64,000 nucleotides of DNA. Source: Alcaligenaceae bacterium. Lineage in GTDB: Bacteria; Pseudomonadota; Gammaproteobacteria; Burkholderiales; Burkholderiaceae_B. This document shows, piece by piece, positions 36,724-45,944 of this stretch; the stretch's first letter is position 1; each line of letters starts with the position of its first letter. The translations under genes were made by a program, and so were the position numbers. The stretch lies in contig JACCEP010000002.1 in the NCBI GenBank assembly GCA_013416395.1, positions 735,345 through 799,344 of the forward strand. Direction: 5' to 3'. The notes beneath the pieces were generated by a model that made no database searches, was not told the origin of the DNA, and saw only the letters and a list, made by a program, of their open reading frames with translations.

Positions 36724-37005
36724 TTACGATTCGCTATCCGACGGAGGCACATAGCCGTGTGCTTCAACATCTGCATCTTCAAACAAAAAGCCCTGCATTT
36801 GTCGCCCAAGAAACTTGCGCGCGTCGGGGTCGGCAAGATTAAGTCGGTTTTCGTTAACCAGGCGCGTTTGCGTCGCCATCCATTGCGCCCAGGCCTCTTT
36901 CGAAATACTTTGCCAAATGCGTACGCCCAGGTCGCCGGGGTAGGGTGGGTAATCGAGCCCCTCGGCTTCGCGCTTGAGTTTTACACAATTAATCATACGT
37001 GCCAT
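36724..37005 (-). CDS. yggX: Probable Fe(2+)-trafficking protein YggX
   Basis: YggX is a small cytoplasmic protein linked to iron trafficking and protection of Fe-S clusters from oxidants. The 93-residue product begins [27 protein letters not shown] with the conserved Cys7. [30 protein letters not shown] and the C-terminal MQGFLF are all family-typical. It restores the core gene order after the accessory region; argA lies upstream on the same strand. Confidence 0.96.
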   Translation of the reverse strand: MARMINCVKLKREAEGLDYPPYPGDLGVRIWQSISKEAWAQWMATQTRLVNENRLNLADPDARKFLGRQMQGFLFEDADVEAHGYVPPSDSES

Positions 37006-37096
37006 AACAGTAACCTTAGTTCAATATTTGCAGACCTCGCCATTGTACCGACCTGTGCAAACAGATACATGAGGCTGTGCGGGGCACTCTCACGCA

Positions 37097-38455
37097 CTAC
37101 AGCTTTTTGATAAATATGAGGCTATTGCGCGAATGGTTGTAATGGGCCTGACGTTCGCGGGGCAGGTCAGAAACGCCTCCGCGTACAAAGCCACGCTTTA
37201 TGAACCAGTGCGAGGTGCGGGTGGTGAGCACAAACAGACGGCGCGCACCCATGGCTCGCGCGCGGGCTTCAGTGTGACGCAGCAGTATTTCGCCTTCACC
37301 ACTGCCTTGCCATTCTGGGTGGACGATAAGGCAGGCCATTTCGGCCATGTTTTCGTCCAGGTAGGGCATAAGTGCGACGCAGGCGTAGATAATGCCGTCG
37401 TGTTCCAGCACGGTAAATTTTTCTACGTCGCGCTCAATAACGCCACGGCCGCGCGGCACGAGCGTGCCATCTTCTTCAAGCGGTTCAATCAACTGCACGA
37501 TGGCACCGATGTCATCGATGGTGGCTGCGCGCAGATCGTCGAGCGTGTCTTCGACAACCATGGTGCCGACGCCATCGTGGGTGAAGATTTCGAGCAGTAT
37601 GCTGCCATCAAGTGTATAAGGCACCAGATGCGCGCGTGCCACGCCTCGCTTTACGGCGCGCGAGGCATAGCTAAGAAAGCTTGCCGTTTCGTGGTCAAGC
37701 GTGTTGGCTACCAGCAACGCGTCTGCGTCTTCGCGGGTGAGTTCGGTGTCGACTGAACCATCGCCATCGCGTACCATGCAGTTGGGCGTAAGAAAAATCA
37801 GTTTTTCAGCGCGTAGTGCCACGGCGGCACTGGTGGCCAGGTCTTCCATGGCCAGGTTGAAGGCATCACCGGTGGGCGAGAAGCCCAATGGTGAAAGCAG
37901 TACTATGGCACTTTGGTTGATCACGCTTTTAATTGCGTCGGTGTCCATTTTGCGTACGGCACCGGTGTGCAGGTAATCAAGGCCGTTAATAACGCCGACA
38001 GGCCGCGCCGTAACAAAGTTGCCCGAAATAACCCTAATATGTGCATGCGACATGGGCGTATTGGGCAGGCCCTGGCTAAATGCCGCCTCAATATCAAGCC
38101 TGATTTCACCTGCCGCTTCTTTGGCGCATTCTAATGCTTCGGGGGTGGTAGGCTCGGTACTATGGCCAAACTGCATGTCAAACCCTTTGAGACGCAGTTG
38201 CTCATTAACCTGAGGGCGTGAGCCGTGCACCAGTACCAGCTTGACCCCAAGCGCCGAAAGCAGTGAAAGGTCTTGTATCAGTGCATTAAGTGCACCGTCG
38301 TTGACAAGTTCGCCGCCAAAGGCCACGACAAACGTCTTGCCGCGAAAATCGTGCACATAGGGCGCCACCTCGCGAAACCAGCGCACAAACTGTGCGGGAG
38401 CGAATTCAGGGGCGTCTTGTGCGGAGAACGTGGTGTCGACATCGAGAGTGGTCAT
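37097..38455 (-). CDS. argA: N-acetylglutamate synthase
   Basis: ArgA transfers acetyl from acetyl-CoA to glutamate, the first step of arginine synthesis. The 452-residue protein has an amino-acid-kinase-like domain (about 20-295, with FVVAFGGELVNDGAL and KLVLVHGSRPQVNEQL). A C-terminal GNAT acetyltransferase domain follows (about 305-445, with EMACLIVHPEWQGSGEGEILL). The kinase-like domain normally binds arginine for feedback inhibition. It is transcribed divergently from hrpA, 49 bp apart. Confidence 0.95.
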   Translation of the reverse strand: MTTLDVDTTFSAQDAPEFAPAQFVRWFREVAPYVHDFRGKTFVVAFGGELVNDGALNALIQDLSLLSALGVKLVLVHGSRPQVNEQLRLKGFDMQFGHSTEPTTPEALECAKEAAGEIRLDIEAAFSQGLPNTPMSHAHIRVISGNFVTARPVGVINGLDYLHTGAVRKMDTDAIKSVINQSAIVLLSPLGFSPTGDAFNLAMEDLATSAAVALRAEKLIFLTPNCMVRDGDGSVDTELTREDADALLVANTLDHETASFLSYASRAVKRGVARAHLVPYTLDGSILLEIFTHDGVGTMVVEDTLDDLRAATIDDIGAIVQLIEPLEEDGTLVPRGRGVIERDVEKFTVLEHDGIIYACVALMPYLDENMAEMACLIVHPEWQGSGEGEILLRHTEARARAMGARRLFVLTTRTSHWFIKRGFVRGGVSDLPRERQAHYNHSRNSLIFIKKL

Positions 38456-38504
38456 GGCGTGGTGTGTTTTCCCTTATAAAGCGTAGATTCGTCCCGAAAT
38501 TATA

Positions 38505-41500
38505 ATGACGGACTATCCATTCAAAAGAAGTTTCATGCAAGAATCTGCCAATCTGTCGGCAAACCAACACAAAGCAACCAGTAAAACACGGCGCCGGGGC
38601 CCGCGTGACGATCAGGCAACTGCTGATCGGCAGGCTGCACCCAGGCCTGAACGCCCGTTGCCAGCGCTGTCATATCCCGACGACTTGCCCGTTAGCGCCA
38701 GACGGCAAGACATTGCTGACGCCATCCGCGCCAATCAGGTTGTTATTGTGTGCGGCGAAACCGGCTCGGGCAAAACGACCCAGCTACCCAAAATATGCCT
38801 TGAACTGGGCCGGGGCCAGCGCAAAATTATTGGCCATACTCAGCCGCGACGGCTGGCCGCCACATCGGTGGCCAAGCGCATAGCGCAAGAGATCAAAACA
38901 GAGCTAGGCGACTGGGTGGGTTACCAGATACGTTTTAGCGATCGCAGTGGCCCAGGCACGGCCATCAAGCTGATGACCGACGGCATTTTGCTGGCCGAGT
39001 CACAGCGCGACCCCATGCTGCGCCGCTACGACACCATTATTATTGACGAGGCGCACGAGCGCAGCCTGAATATTGATTTTCTGCTTGGGTTTTTAAGGCA
39101 GCTGCTGCCGCGCCGGCCTGATCTCAAGCTAATTATTACGTCGGCAACCATAGATGCTGACCGCTTTGCCAACCATTTCTCTAGCCAGGGCAAGCCTGCG
39201 CCTGTCATTGAGGTGTCTGGCCGCCTGTACCCGGTCGATGTGCTTTATCGCCCGGTGCAAGAAGATGACGATGAAGAACGCGATCTGATCGATGCCGTGG
39301 TTGACGGTGTGGCCGAGTGCGCACGTCATGGCGCTGGCGATGTGCTGGTGTTTTTGCCGGGCGAGCGTGAAATCCGTGAAACCGTTGAGGCCTTGCGCAA
39401 GAGCACACTGACACATTGCGAAGTGTTGCCACTTTATGCCAGGTTGTCGCAGGCCGAGCAAGAGCAGATCTTCCGTCCTCAAGGTAATGCGCGGCGTATC
39501 GTGCTCGCCACCAATGTTGCCGAAACCTCGCTGACTGTGCCGGGCATACGTTATGTAGTCGATAGCGGTCTGGCGCGCGTAAAGCGCTATTCATGGCGCA
39601 ACAAAGTTGAGCAGTTGCGTATTGAACCCATCAGCCAGGCCTCGGCCAACCAGCGCGCCGGTCGTTGTGGTCGGGTAGGCCCGGGTATTTGTGTGCGCCT
39701 CTACGCTGAACAAGACTTCATGCAACGGGCGGCCTTTACAGATCCCGAGGTACTACGTTCATCGCTTGCTTCCGTTATTTTGCGCATGAAGGCGCTGCGG
39801 TTGGAAGACATTGAAACCTTCCCGTTTGTCGACATGCCTTCGGGCCGGGCGATTGCCGATGGCTACCACCTGCTTCAAGAGCTTGGCGCCATTGACGAAG
39901 GCAACCAGCTGACGTCGGCGGGTAAAGAGCTTGCGCGCTTGCCGGTTGATCCGCGTCTGGCTCGCATGATACTAGCGGCAAAAGACCAGCAATGTCTCGC
40001 CGAAATGCTAATTATCGCGTCGGCCCTGTCTGTGCAAGACCCCCGTGAGCGTCCTCTGCAAGACCGTGAGGCTTCTGAGACGGCGCATGCCAAGTTTGGT
40101 GACGACAAGTCTGAGTTTCTTTCGTACCTTAAACTCTGGAACTGGTACGGAGAGCAGGTAGAACATAAAGCATCGCAGCGCAAGCTGGTCACCAAGCTGC
40201 GCCAGAATTTTCTGTCACCCATACGCTTACGCGAATGGCGTGATGTCCATAGCCAATTGGCTGGCCTGGTCGGCGAGCAGGGCTGGCGTCTCAATACCTT
40301 GCCAGCTACCTACGAACAAGTCCACATGGCCTTGCTCGCGGGTCTGCTGGGCAATATCGGTCTTAAAAGTGATGAAGGTTCAGGGTATCTGGGGGCTCGC
40401 GGTATCCGCTTTCAGATCCATCCAGGTTCACGCCTGGTCAAGAAGGCAGGCAAATGGCTGGTGGCCGCCGAACTGGTCGAAACTACGCGACTTTATGCAC
40501 GCTGCGTTGCCCGTATTGATCCGGCCTGGCTGGAGCGGGCCGCAGGCCATCTCATACTGCGCAACTGGTCTGACCCGCGCTGGGATAAAAAGGCCGGCCA
40601 GGTCGTAGCCAATGAACGGGCTACGCTTTATGGCTTGCCAATCTATCATGGCCGGCGTATTCATTTTGGTCGTATTGACCCCGGGCAGGCGCGTGAAATA
40701 TTCATTCGTGACGGCCTGGTAGCGGGCGAGGTTGATGCGGCGCTGCCGTTTCTTCGCCAAAATCGCCAGCTTATTGTGTCTATCGAAAAGCTCGAGCACC
40801 AGACAAGGCGGCCCGATATTCTTGTGGACGACACGCTTATTTATGCGTTCTACGACAAGCTTATCCCTGAACACGTGTTCCAGACGGCAACGCTAGAAAA
40901 ATGGTTCAAAAGCCTTGATAAAGCGCAGACGGGGGCGCTGGTTCTTACGCGCGACGCACTCATGCGCCACGATGCGGCAGGGGTCACCACAGACGTGTTC
41001 CCGCGCAAAGTCGAATGGCAAGGGGTGGCCATGGCACTTGATTACCACTTTGAGCCCGGCTCGGTGCGCGATGGCGTTACGCTTTCCGTTCCGCTGTTCG
41101 CACTTAATAAAATAGACCCCTTGCGTTGCGAGTGGCTGGTGCCCGGCATGCTCAAGGAAAAAACCCATCTTCTGCTCAAGTCATTGCCACAGAAGATGCG
41201 ACGCCACTGTGTTCCTCTGCCAGACTACGCTGCGGCGTTTTACGAGCGCTGGTTCGATCGTGCCGACAACCCTGGCATGGGCTTGCCCGAGGCCATTAGC
41301 GCTGATATGTGGGAACACGTCAAAGTACGTCCTCTGCGCAGCGATTTCAAGCTTGAAACCTTGCCCGCTCATTTGTTCATGAACTTCAAGGTTGTTGACG
41401 AGCATGGGCGTATGTTGTCAGGAGGGCGCAACCTCGATCAGCTCAAGGCTGAGCATGGCCGGCAGGCCCAGGCATCTTTTCAGCAAATCGCTGCGCGTGA

Positions 41501-42374
41501 TGAAAATGTGGCGCAGGCCCTGGCACATGAAAACCTTACCGATTGGTCGTTTGGCCCTCTGCCCGACATCATGGAGATTCAACGCAAAGGGCAGTCAGTC
41601 ATAGGCTATCCAGCGCTCATCGATCGGCAGACATATTGTGATTTTGATGTTTACGACGACCCTGAGCAGGCACGCCAGATCCATAAGGCAGGGCTCAGAC
41701 GTCTTTTCCGGCTGGGGCTGCGCGAGCAGGTTAAGTTTCTTGAGAAAAATCTGCCCGACCTTACGCGCATGAGCATGCTTTACATGAGTCTGGGCACGCA
41801 GGAAGATCTGCGCGATCAAATTATTGATTGCGCCATTGGTCAGGCCTGTCTTATGGACCCCTGGCCGACGGATCAGAGCAGCTTTGAGTTGCGCCGCAAC
41901 GAGGCCAAAGGCCGTCTGGGCTTGCTGGCACAAGAAATCGCGCGGCTGGCGGGGCAGGTTCTTGCAGAGTGGGCCGCGTTGCAAAAAAAGCTGCCGCAGG
42001 TCAAGTCCCATGCAGTTGCCTACGCCGATCTGCAAGCGCAGCAATCTGCCTTGATGAACAAATGGTTTGTGCGTGACACGCCTTATCAGCAGCTGGCGCA
42101 TTTTCCGCGTTACCTGAAGGCTGCTCAGGCGCGTATTGAAAAGCTGCGAGGTGATCCTGCACGCGATGCCCGGCTGGTTGCCGACATGGCACCCTTGCTG
42201 GCCCAATATCAACGTGCCCGGTCTGCCTTGAAAGGGGCCCGTGATGGTCAGCTGGATGACTTTCGATGGTTGCTTGAAGAGTTGCGTGTGGCCTTGTTTG
42301 CGCAAGAACTGCGCACGCCCATGCCTGTGTCGGTGAAACGGCTGCAAAAGGCCTGGGAGGCCATGCGCCGGTAG
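38505..42374 (+). CDS. hrpA: ATP-dependent RNA helicase HrpA
   Basis: HrpA is a large DEAH-box helicase, in E. coli reported to rescue stalled or collided ribosomes. The 1289-residue protein has Walker A CGETGSGKTTQLPK near residue 87, the DEAH box IIIDEAHERSLNID and the SATIDADRF motif. VLATNVAETSLTVPGI and the motif VI region QRAGRCGRVGPG follow. Length and the long C-terminal DUF3418 region are usual for HrpA. It converges with the phosphodiesterase gene; an inverted repeat lies between them. Confidence 0.96.
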   Translation: MTDYPFKRSFMQESANLSANQHKATSKTRRRGPRDDQATADRQAAPRPERPLPALSYPDDLPVSARRQDIADAIRANQVVIVCGETGSGKTTQLPKICLELGRGQRKIIGHTQPRRLAATSVAKRIAQEIKTELGDWVGYQIRFSDRSGPGTAIKLMTDGILLAESQRDPMLRRYDTIIIDEAHERSLNIDFLLGFLRQLLPRRPDLKLIITSATIDADRFANHFSSQGKPAPVIEVSGRLYPVDVLYRPVQEDDDEERDLIDAVVDGVAECARHGAGDVLVFLPGEREIRETVEALRKSTLTHCEVLPLYARLSQAEQEQIFRPQGNARRIVLATNVAETSLTVPGIRYVVDSGLARVKRYSWRNKVEQLRIEPISQASANQRAGRCGRVGPGICVRLYAEQDFMQRAAFTDPEVLRSSLASVILRMKALRLEDIETFPFVDMPSGRAIADGYHLLQELGAIDEGNQLTSAGKELARLPVDPRLARMILAAKDQQCLAEMLIIASALSVQDPRERPLQDREASETAHAKFGDDKSEFLSYLKLWNWYGEQVEHKASQRKLVTKLRQNFLSPIRLREWRDVHSQLAGLVGEQGWRLNTLPATYEQVHMALLAGLLGNIGLKSDEGSGYLGARGIRFQIHPGSRLVKKAGKWLVAAELVETTRLYARCVARIDPAWLERAAGHLILRNWSDPRWDKKAGQVVANERATLYGLPIYHGRRIHFGRIDPGQAREIFIRDGLVAGEVDAALPFLRQNRQLIVSIEKLEHQTRRPDILVDDTLIYAFYDKLIPEHVFQTATLEKWFKSLDKAQTGALVLTRDALMRHDAAGVTTDVFPRKVEWQGVAMALDYHFEPGSVRDGVTLSVPLFALNKIDPLRCEWLVPGMLKEKTHLLLKSLPQKMRRHCVPLPDYAAAFYERWFDRADNPGMGLPEAISADMWEHVKVRPLRSDFKLETLPAHLFMNFKVVDEHGRMLSGGRNLDQLKAEHGRQAQASFQQIAARDENVAQALAHENLTDWSFGPLPDIMEIQRKGQSVIGYPALIDRQTYCDFDVYDDPEQARQIHKAGLRRLFRLGLREQVKFLEKNLPDLTRMSMLYMSLGTQEDLRDQIIDCAIGQACLMDPWPTDQSSFELRRNEAKGRLGLLAQEIARLAGQVLAEWAALQKKLPQVKSHAVAYADLQAQQSALMNKWFVRDTPYQQLAHFPRYLKAAQARIEKLRGDPARDARLVADMAPLLAQYQRARSALKGARDGQLDDFRWLLEELRVALFAQELRTPMPVSVKRLQKAWEAMRR

Positions 42375-42401
42375 CCCTGTCGGGCGGACTCCAGACAGGG
42401 C
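42374..42401. terminator. Inverted repeat between convergent hrpA and phosphodiesterase genes
   Basis: GCCCTGTC (42374-42381) pairs with GACAGGGC (42394-42401) around a 12-base loop. It sits directly at the hrpA stop and 43 bp past the end of the opposing gene. No T run follows on either strand, so it may be a weak bidirectional terminator or an mRNA 3'-end stabilising hairpin. Confidence 0.45.
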
Positions 42402-42443
42402 AGAACCTGGGTATGTGGCCGCAGGGCCTGCGTCTGTTCTGGT

Positions 42444-43265
42444 TTAGTCTATAAGCTTGCCCTGGGCATCGTAAAAGGGGTAATGGCCCCCGTAATCTTC
42501 CACATATACCGTATGCGTCACCCAGTTTTTATCGATGTTGGCATGAACATGAAAAGCCGGAGGCTCCATGACAAATGCACTGGGGCCGTTGGGGTTGAGA
42601 TCATAGGCAACCTGATGAGCAGGTGAGGGACAGATGCTGGCAATGCTATGTGCGAAGCGTGTCATGACGCCACGGTGTACGTGGCCGCAGATCAGACGTT
42701 CTATGTTTTCGTAGTTGCGCAGCAGTTCTTCCAGTTGATGAGCATCGTCGCGGTTCAGGCTTTGTTTGTCCATGTGCTCCACGCCACAAAGAAACGGCGG
42801 ATGGTGCATGGCGATGATCGTGGGTTTGCCGCGTTGTGCCTGCAACTGCTCAGCAAGCCACTGCAAACGCTGTTCGCACAGTCGTCCGCCGCTGTTGGGC
42901 AGGTCTTGAGAGTCAAGCACGATGAGGCTTAGCTTCTCGAAATCCAGTGTGTATTGGACAAAGCCGTCGACGCCAAGATACGTGTGATCAGGAAATGCCT
43001 GGCGCAGTGTGTCGCGGTGGTCGTGATTGCCGAGCGCCAGATAAAAAGGCATTTGAAGACGTTCCAGCTCACGGCGCAACGCCTGATACTCTTCAATAAC
43101 GCCGAAGTCGGTGAGGTCGCCCGTGATGATCAGGGCGTCGGGGCGCGGCGACAACCGGTTAAGCTTGTCGACGCACGCATGCAGATACTTGGTGGTATCC
43201 ACTTTTTTATAGGCGAGCAGGCCGGGCTTTTTTATATGCAGATCGGTAATCTGGGCAAGCAACAT
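42444..43265 (-). CDS. Metallophosphoesterase, GpdQ/CpdA-like phosphodiesterase
   Basis: The 273-residue cytoplasmic protein has all calcineurin-type metal-binding motifs: ITDLHIKK (D-x-H), ITGDLTDFG, LGNHDHRD, MHHPPF and CGHVHRG. It is closest in layout to GpdQ-type glycerophosphodiesterases and CpdA/Icc cyclic-nucleotide phosphodiesterases. It is the last gene of an ABC uptake operon (TAATG overlap with the ATPase gene). Hydrolysis of an imported phosphodiester such as a glycerophosphodiester is therefore the most reasonable guess. Confidence 0.88.
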   Translation of the reverse strand: MLLAQITDLHIKKPGLLAYKKVDTTKYLHACVDKLNRLSPRPDALIITGDLTDFGVIEEYQALRRELERLQMPFYLALGNHDHRDTLRQAFPDHTYLGVDGFVQYTLDFEKLSLIVLDSQDLPNSGGRLCEQRLQWLAEQLQAQRGKPTIIAMHHPPFLCGVEHMDKQSLNRDDAHQLEELLRNYENIERLICGHVHRGVMTRFAHSIASICPSPAHQVAYDLNPNGPSAFVMEPPAFHVHANIDKNWVTHTVYVEDYGGHYPFYDAQGKLID

Positions 43266-44314
43266 TATGACTCCCCCGCCATCAGCAGCAAATGATGGGG
43301 TTCAAGCCGCAGCCCGATCTGCTGCCCGGTCTGATACTCGTGGCGGTTTGAGGTTTCTACGCAAACTCGCTGGCCTTCGGTAACACCATCAAGAAATAGT
43401 CGCGTGCGCTCGCCAAGAAACTGCACGTTGGCCACGGTGCCGCTTAATGAGCTTTCTTCAACCGGCACAACTTGCGCATCTTCAGACCGGAAGAAAATCG
43501 TATCCAGGTTGTCTGCCCCAGCCGGGCAGTTTAGGTGACCGCCGGCCGTCACAAATACGCCGTCTCGGTAGGTGCCGCGCAAGGTATTTAGTGAACCAAT
43601 AAATTGTGCAACGTGATGGTTGCGCGGCTTGAAGTAAATTTCGCGCGGTGAGCCTGCTTGCTCAATGCGACCTTTGCTCATTACGACAACGCGATCACCC
43701 AGCACCATGGCTTCGGCCTGATCATGCGTAACATAAACCGTGGTTACGCCCAGCCCTTTCAGAAGCTGATCCATGTCGGTGCGCAGGGTTTCACGCAACT
43801 GGGCATCCAGTGCGGTCAAGGGCTCATCCAGCAGAAGAACGCGAGGCTTGGGCGCCAGTGCACGTGCCAGTGCCACGCGTTGTTTCTGGCCACCTGAAAG
43901 CTGATCTATCTGTTTGTCTGCATGCTCGGCAAGATGCACCATTTCAAGCAGTTCATTGACTCGCTTCCTGCGTTCAGCTTGCGGTACTTTTTGTATTTTC
44001 AGACCATAGCCGACATTGTCCCGCACCGAATAGTTGGGAAACAGCGCGTAATTCTGAAACACCATGCCAACGCGGCGTGTTTCTATCGGCTGATGCGTGA
44101 CATCTTCGTCACCAAACATAATGCGCCCACCTGGGTCGGGGCGTTCAAGGCCGGCGATAAGGCGTAGCGTTGTTGTCTTGCCGCACCCTGAAGGGCCCAG
44201 CAAAACCAGTGTTTCACCCGCGCCGATGGCCAGGTCGGTTTTCTGCAGCACCATGGTGTCATGGTAGGTTTTGCTACAGTTTTCAAGCGTAATTGGGATC
44301 GAATTCAGTTTCAT
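43265..44314 (-). CDS. ABC importer ATP-binding protein (PhnT/UgpC/PotA-like)
   Basis: The 349-residue ATPase has Walker A LGPSGCGKTTTLRLIAGLE, signature LSGGQKQRVALARAL and Walker B VLLLDEPLTALDAQL. A C-terminal TOBE region follows from about residue 240. It belongs to the MalK/PotA-like importer class. Overlaps with both flanking genes show a tight operon. With the binding protein and two permeases it resembles 2-aminoethylphosphonate or iron(III)-type importers. Confidence 0.9.
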   Translation of the reverse strand: MKLNSIPITLENCSKTYHDTMVLQKTDLAIGAGETLVLLGPSGCGKTTTLRLIAGLERPDPGGRIMFGDEDVTHQPIETRRVGMVFQNYALFPNYSVRDNVGYGLKIQKVPQAERRKRVNELLEMVHLAEHADKQIDQLSGGQKQRVALARALAPKPRVLLLDEPLTALDAQLRETLRTDMDQLLKGLGVTTVYVTHDQAEAMVLGDRVVVMSKGRIEQAGSPREIYFKPRNHHVAQFIGSLNTLRGTYRDGVFVTAGGHLNCPAGADNLDTIFFRSEDAQVVPVEESSLSGTVANVQFLGERTRLFLDGVTEGQRVCVETSNRHEYQTGQQIGLRLEPHHLLLMAGES

Positions 44315-45105
44315 GGCTTCAGCCGTTTTGGTTTGTCCAGAGATTGCATCAGAAGCAGCAGCGGTATCACGATAAGGAAAAACACCGTGGTGTAGGCGCT
44401 GCCCACTTCAATTCGCAAAGAGGCATAGGCGTCGGCGAGCCCGACAGGCAGGGTTTTGGTTTGAGGCGCATGCAGCATCCACGTCAGGTTGAACTCGCCC
44501 AGCGACAGGGTAACCACCATCAGCGAGCCCGCCAGAATGCCTGAACGAATATTAGGAACCACAACACCCATAAACCTTTGTACAAAGCGTGCTCCTAAAC
44601 TGGCCGCCCCTTCTTCCAACGTTTTGATGTTTTGACTGGAGCAGGCCGCCGATACAGACCGCACCATGAAGGGCAACGTAAAGATCACATGCCCGCAAAT
44701 AATGAACCACAAGCTGATACGAAACTCGCGGAACCCGCCGTACACAGTAATAATGGCCAGTGCACTAGCCAGCCCCGGCAGTGCGATGGGCAGGGTGATC
44801 AACTCTTCGATCAGACGGGCAAAGCGGCTTTTCCAGCGCGAAAGCACGTATCCGGCCGGTATGCCGATCAGTAGTACAACCACCAGTGTGGTGCCCGCGA
44901 CGATCAGCGAGTTCAGAATCGCCATGTGATAGTCTTCGAGCACTTTAATCACCCACTTCATGGTCAGACCGGCAGATGGCCCTTTGAAATAGTTGACCGA
45001 GAAGCCAGTCAGCGCCGAGACAAACACCGGCACAATAAGAAATGCACAGATTAGCAGTGTGACTGCCAGCTGACACCAGAACAGCAGGCGATGAGTTCTA
45101 CGCAT
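44311..45105 (-). CDS. ABC importer permease 2
   Basis: The 264-residue inner-membrane protein has about six hydrophobic segments. The MetI-type cytoplasmic loop is EEGAASLGARFVQRFMGVVVPNIRSG. It starts immediately at the stop of the other permease gene (TAAATG) and overlaps the ATPase gene by 4 bp. Confidence 0.9.
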   Translation of the reverse strand: MRRTHRLLFWCQLAVTLLICAFLIVPVFVSALTGFSVNYFKGPSAGLTMKWVIKVLEDYHMAILNSLIVAGTTLVVVLLIGIPAGYVLSRWKSRFARLIEELITLPIALPGLASALAIITVYGGFREFRISLWFIICGHVIFTLPFMVRSVSAACSSQNIKTLEEGAASLGARFVQRFMGVVVPNIRSGILAGSLMVVTLSLGEFNLTWMLHAPQTKTLPVGLADAYASLRIEVGSAYTTVFFLIVIPLLLLMQSLDKPKRLKP

Positions 45106-45933
45106 TTAGCCACCTGCCATCATGGTTGTGCCGGCAAAATTACGGGCAAGTGTCAAAATTGCCCACGTGACGACGCCGAGGATCACGCTCAGCGCCGCAG
45201 CAGTGACCAGGTTGGCGTTAAGCGTAAATTCTGTATAAATCGTCATAGGCAGCACATTAATATCGGTGGCAAGCGTAAATGCGGTGCCAAAAGCGCCAAT
45301 TGAAATCGCAAAACAGATGGCGCCCGACGCAATCAGAGAAGGCGCGAGGGCAGGTAGTGTCACGTCACGCATAACAGCCCACGCGCCTGCTCCCAGCGAA
45401 TGTGCAGCTTCCTCCAGTGATGCGTCCATGGATTCTGCCGCAGCCATGACCGACAACACGATCTTGGGTATGGAAAAATACAAATAACCCAAGAACAGGC
45501 CGGCCATGGAATAGGCAAAAACCAGTTTGTGGCCGAGTAGTTCCTGGCTGATGCTGCCGATAATGCCTTGTCGGCCCGCCAGCATAATCACCATAAAACC
45601 CACGACCACACCCGGAAACGCCAAAGGCAACGTCAACATTGAAATGACTATCCGTTTGCCAGGAAACTCATTGCGTGTCAGGAACAACCCGCTGATGACC
45701 GAAAGTACGATGGTGGCGGCCGTAACGGCGAGCGACAGGGCGACGGTTTGCCAAAGGCTTTGTAAATACCGTGAGTCGCTCAGTATGGCTGTATACGTTT
45801 GTATAAAACCGTTCTCGCCTGCACTGATTCTGATGAGCATGCCAACTGGCAGCAGCCAGAAGGCGGTGAACACAACCAGTGCAGGGATTAGTAACGCAAA
45901 GCGCCAGCGAAAGGGAAGGGTCAGATCTTGCAT
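45106..45933 (-). CDS. ABC importer permease 1
   Basis: The 275-residue inner-membrane permease has an N-terminal anchor (about 12-32) and the EAA loop EEAAHSLGAGAWAVMRDVTLPALAPS. It follows the binding-protein gene by 11 bp. Two different permeases with one ATPase is the usual make-up of PhnSTUV-type importers. Confidence 0.9.
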   Translation of the reverse strand: MQDLTLPFRWRFALLIPALVVFTAFWLLPVGMLIRISAGENGFIQTYTAILSDSRYLQSLWQTVALSLAVTAATIVLSVISGLFLTRNEFPGKRIVISMLTLPLAFPGVVVGFMVIMLAGRQGIIGSISQELLGHKLVFAYSMAGLFLGYLYFSIPKIVLSVMAAAESMDASLEEAAHSLGAGAWAVMRDVTLPALAPSLIASGAICFAISIGAFGTAFTLATDINVLPMTIYTEFTLNANLVTAAALSVILGVVTWAILTLARNFAGTTMMAGG

Positions 45934-45944
45934 TTGCGTTTCGC

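Noticed and set aside
41595..42347. 250-codon minus-strand open frame
   Set aside because: Antisense to the C-terminal part of hrpA; no known motif.
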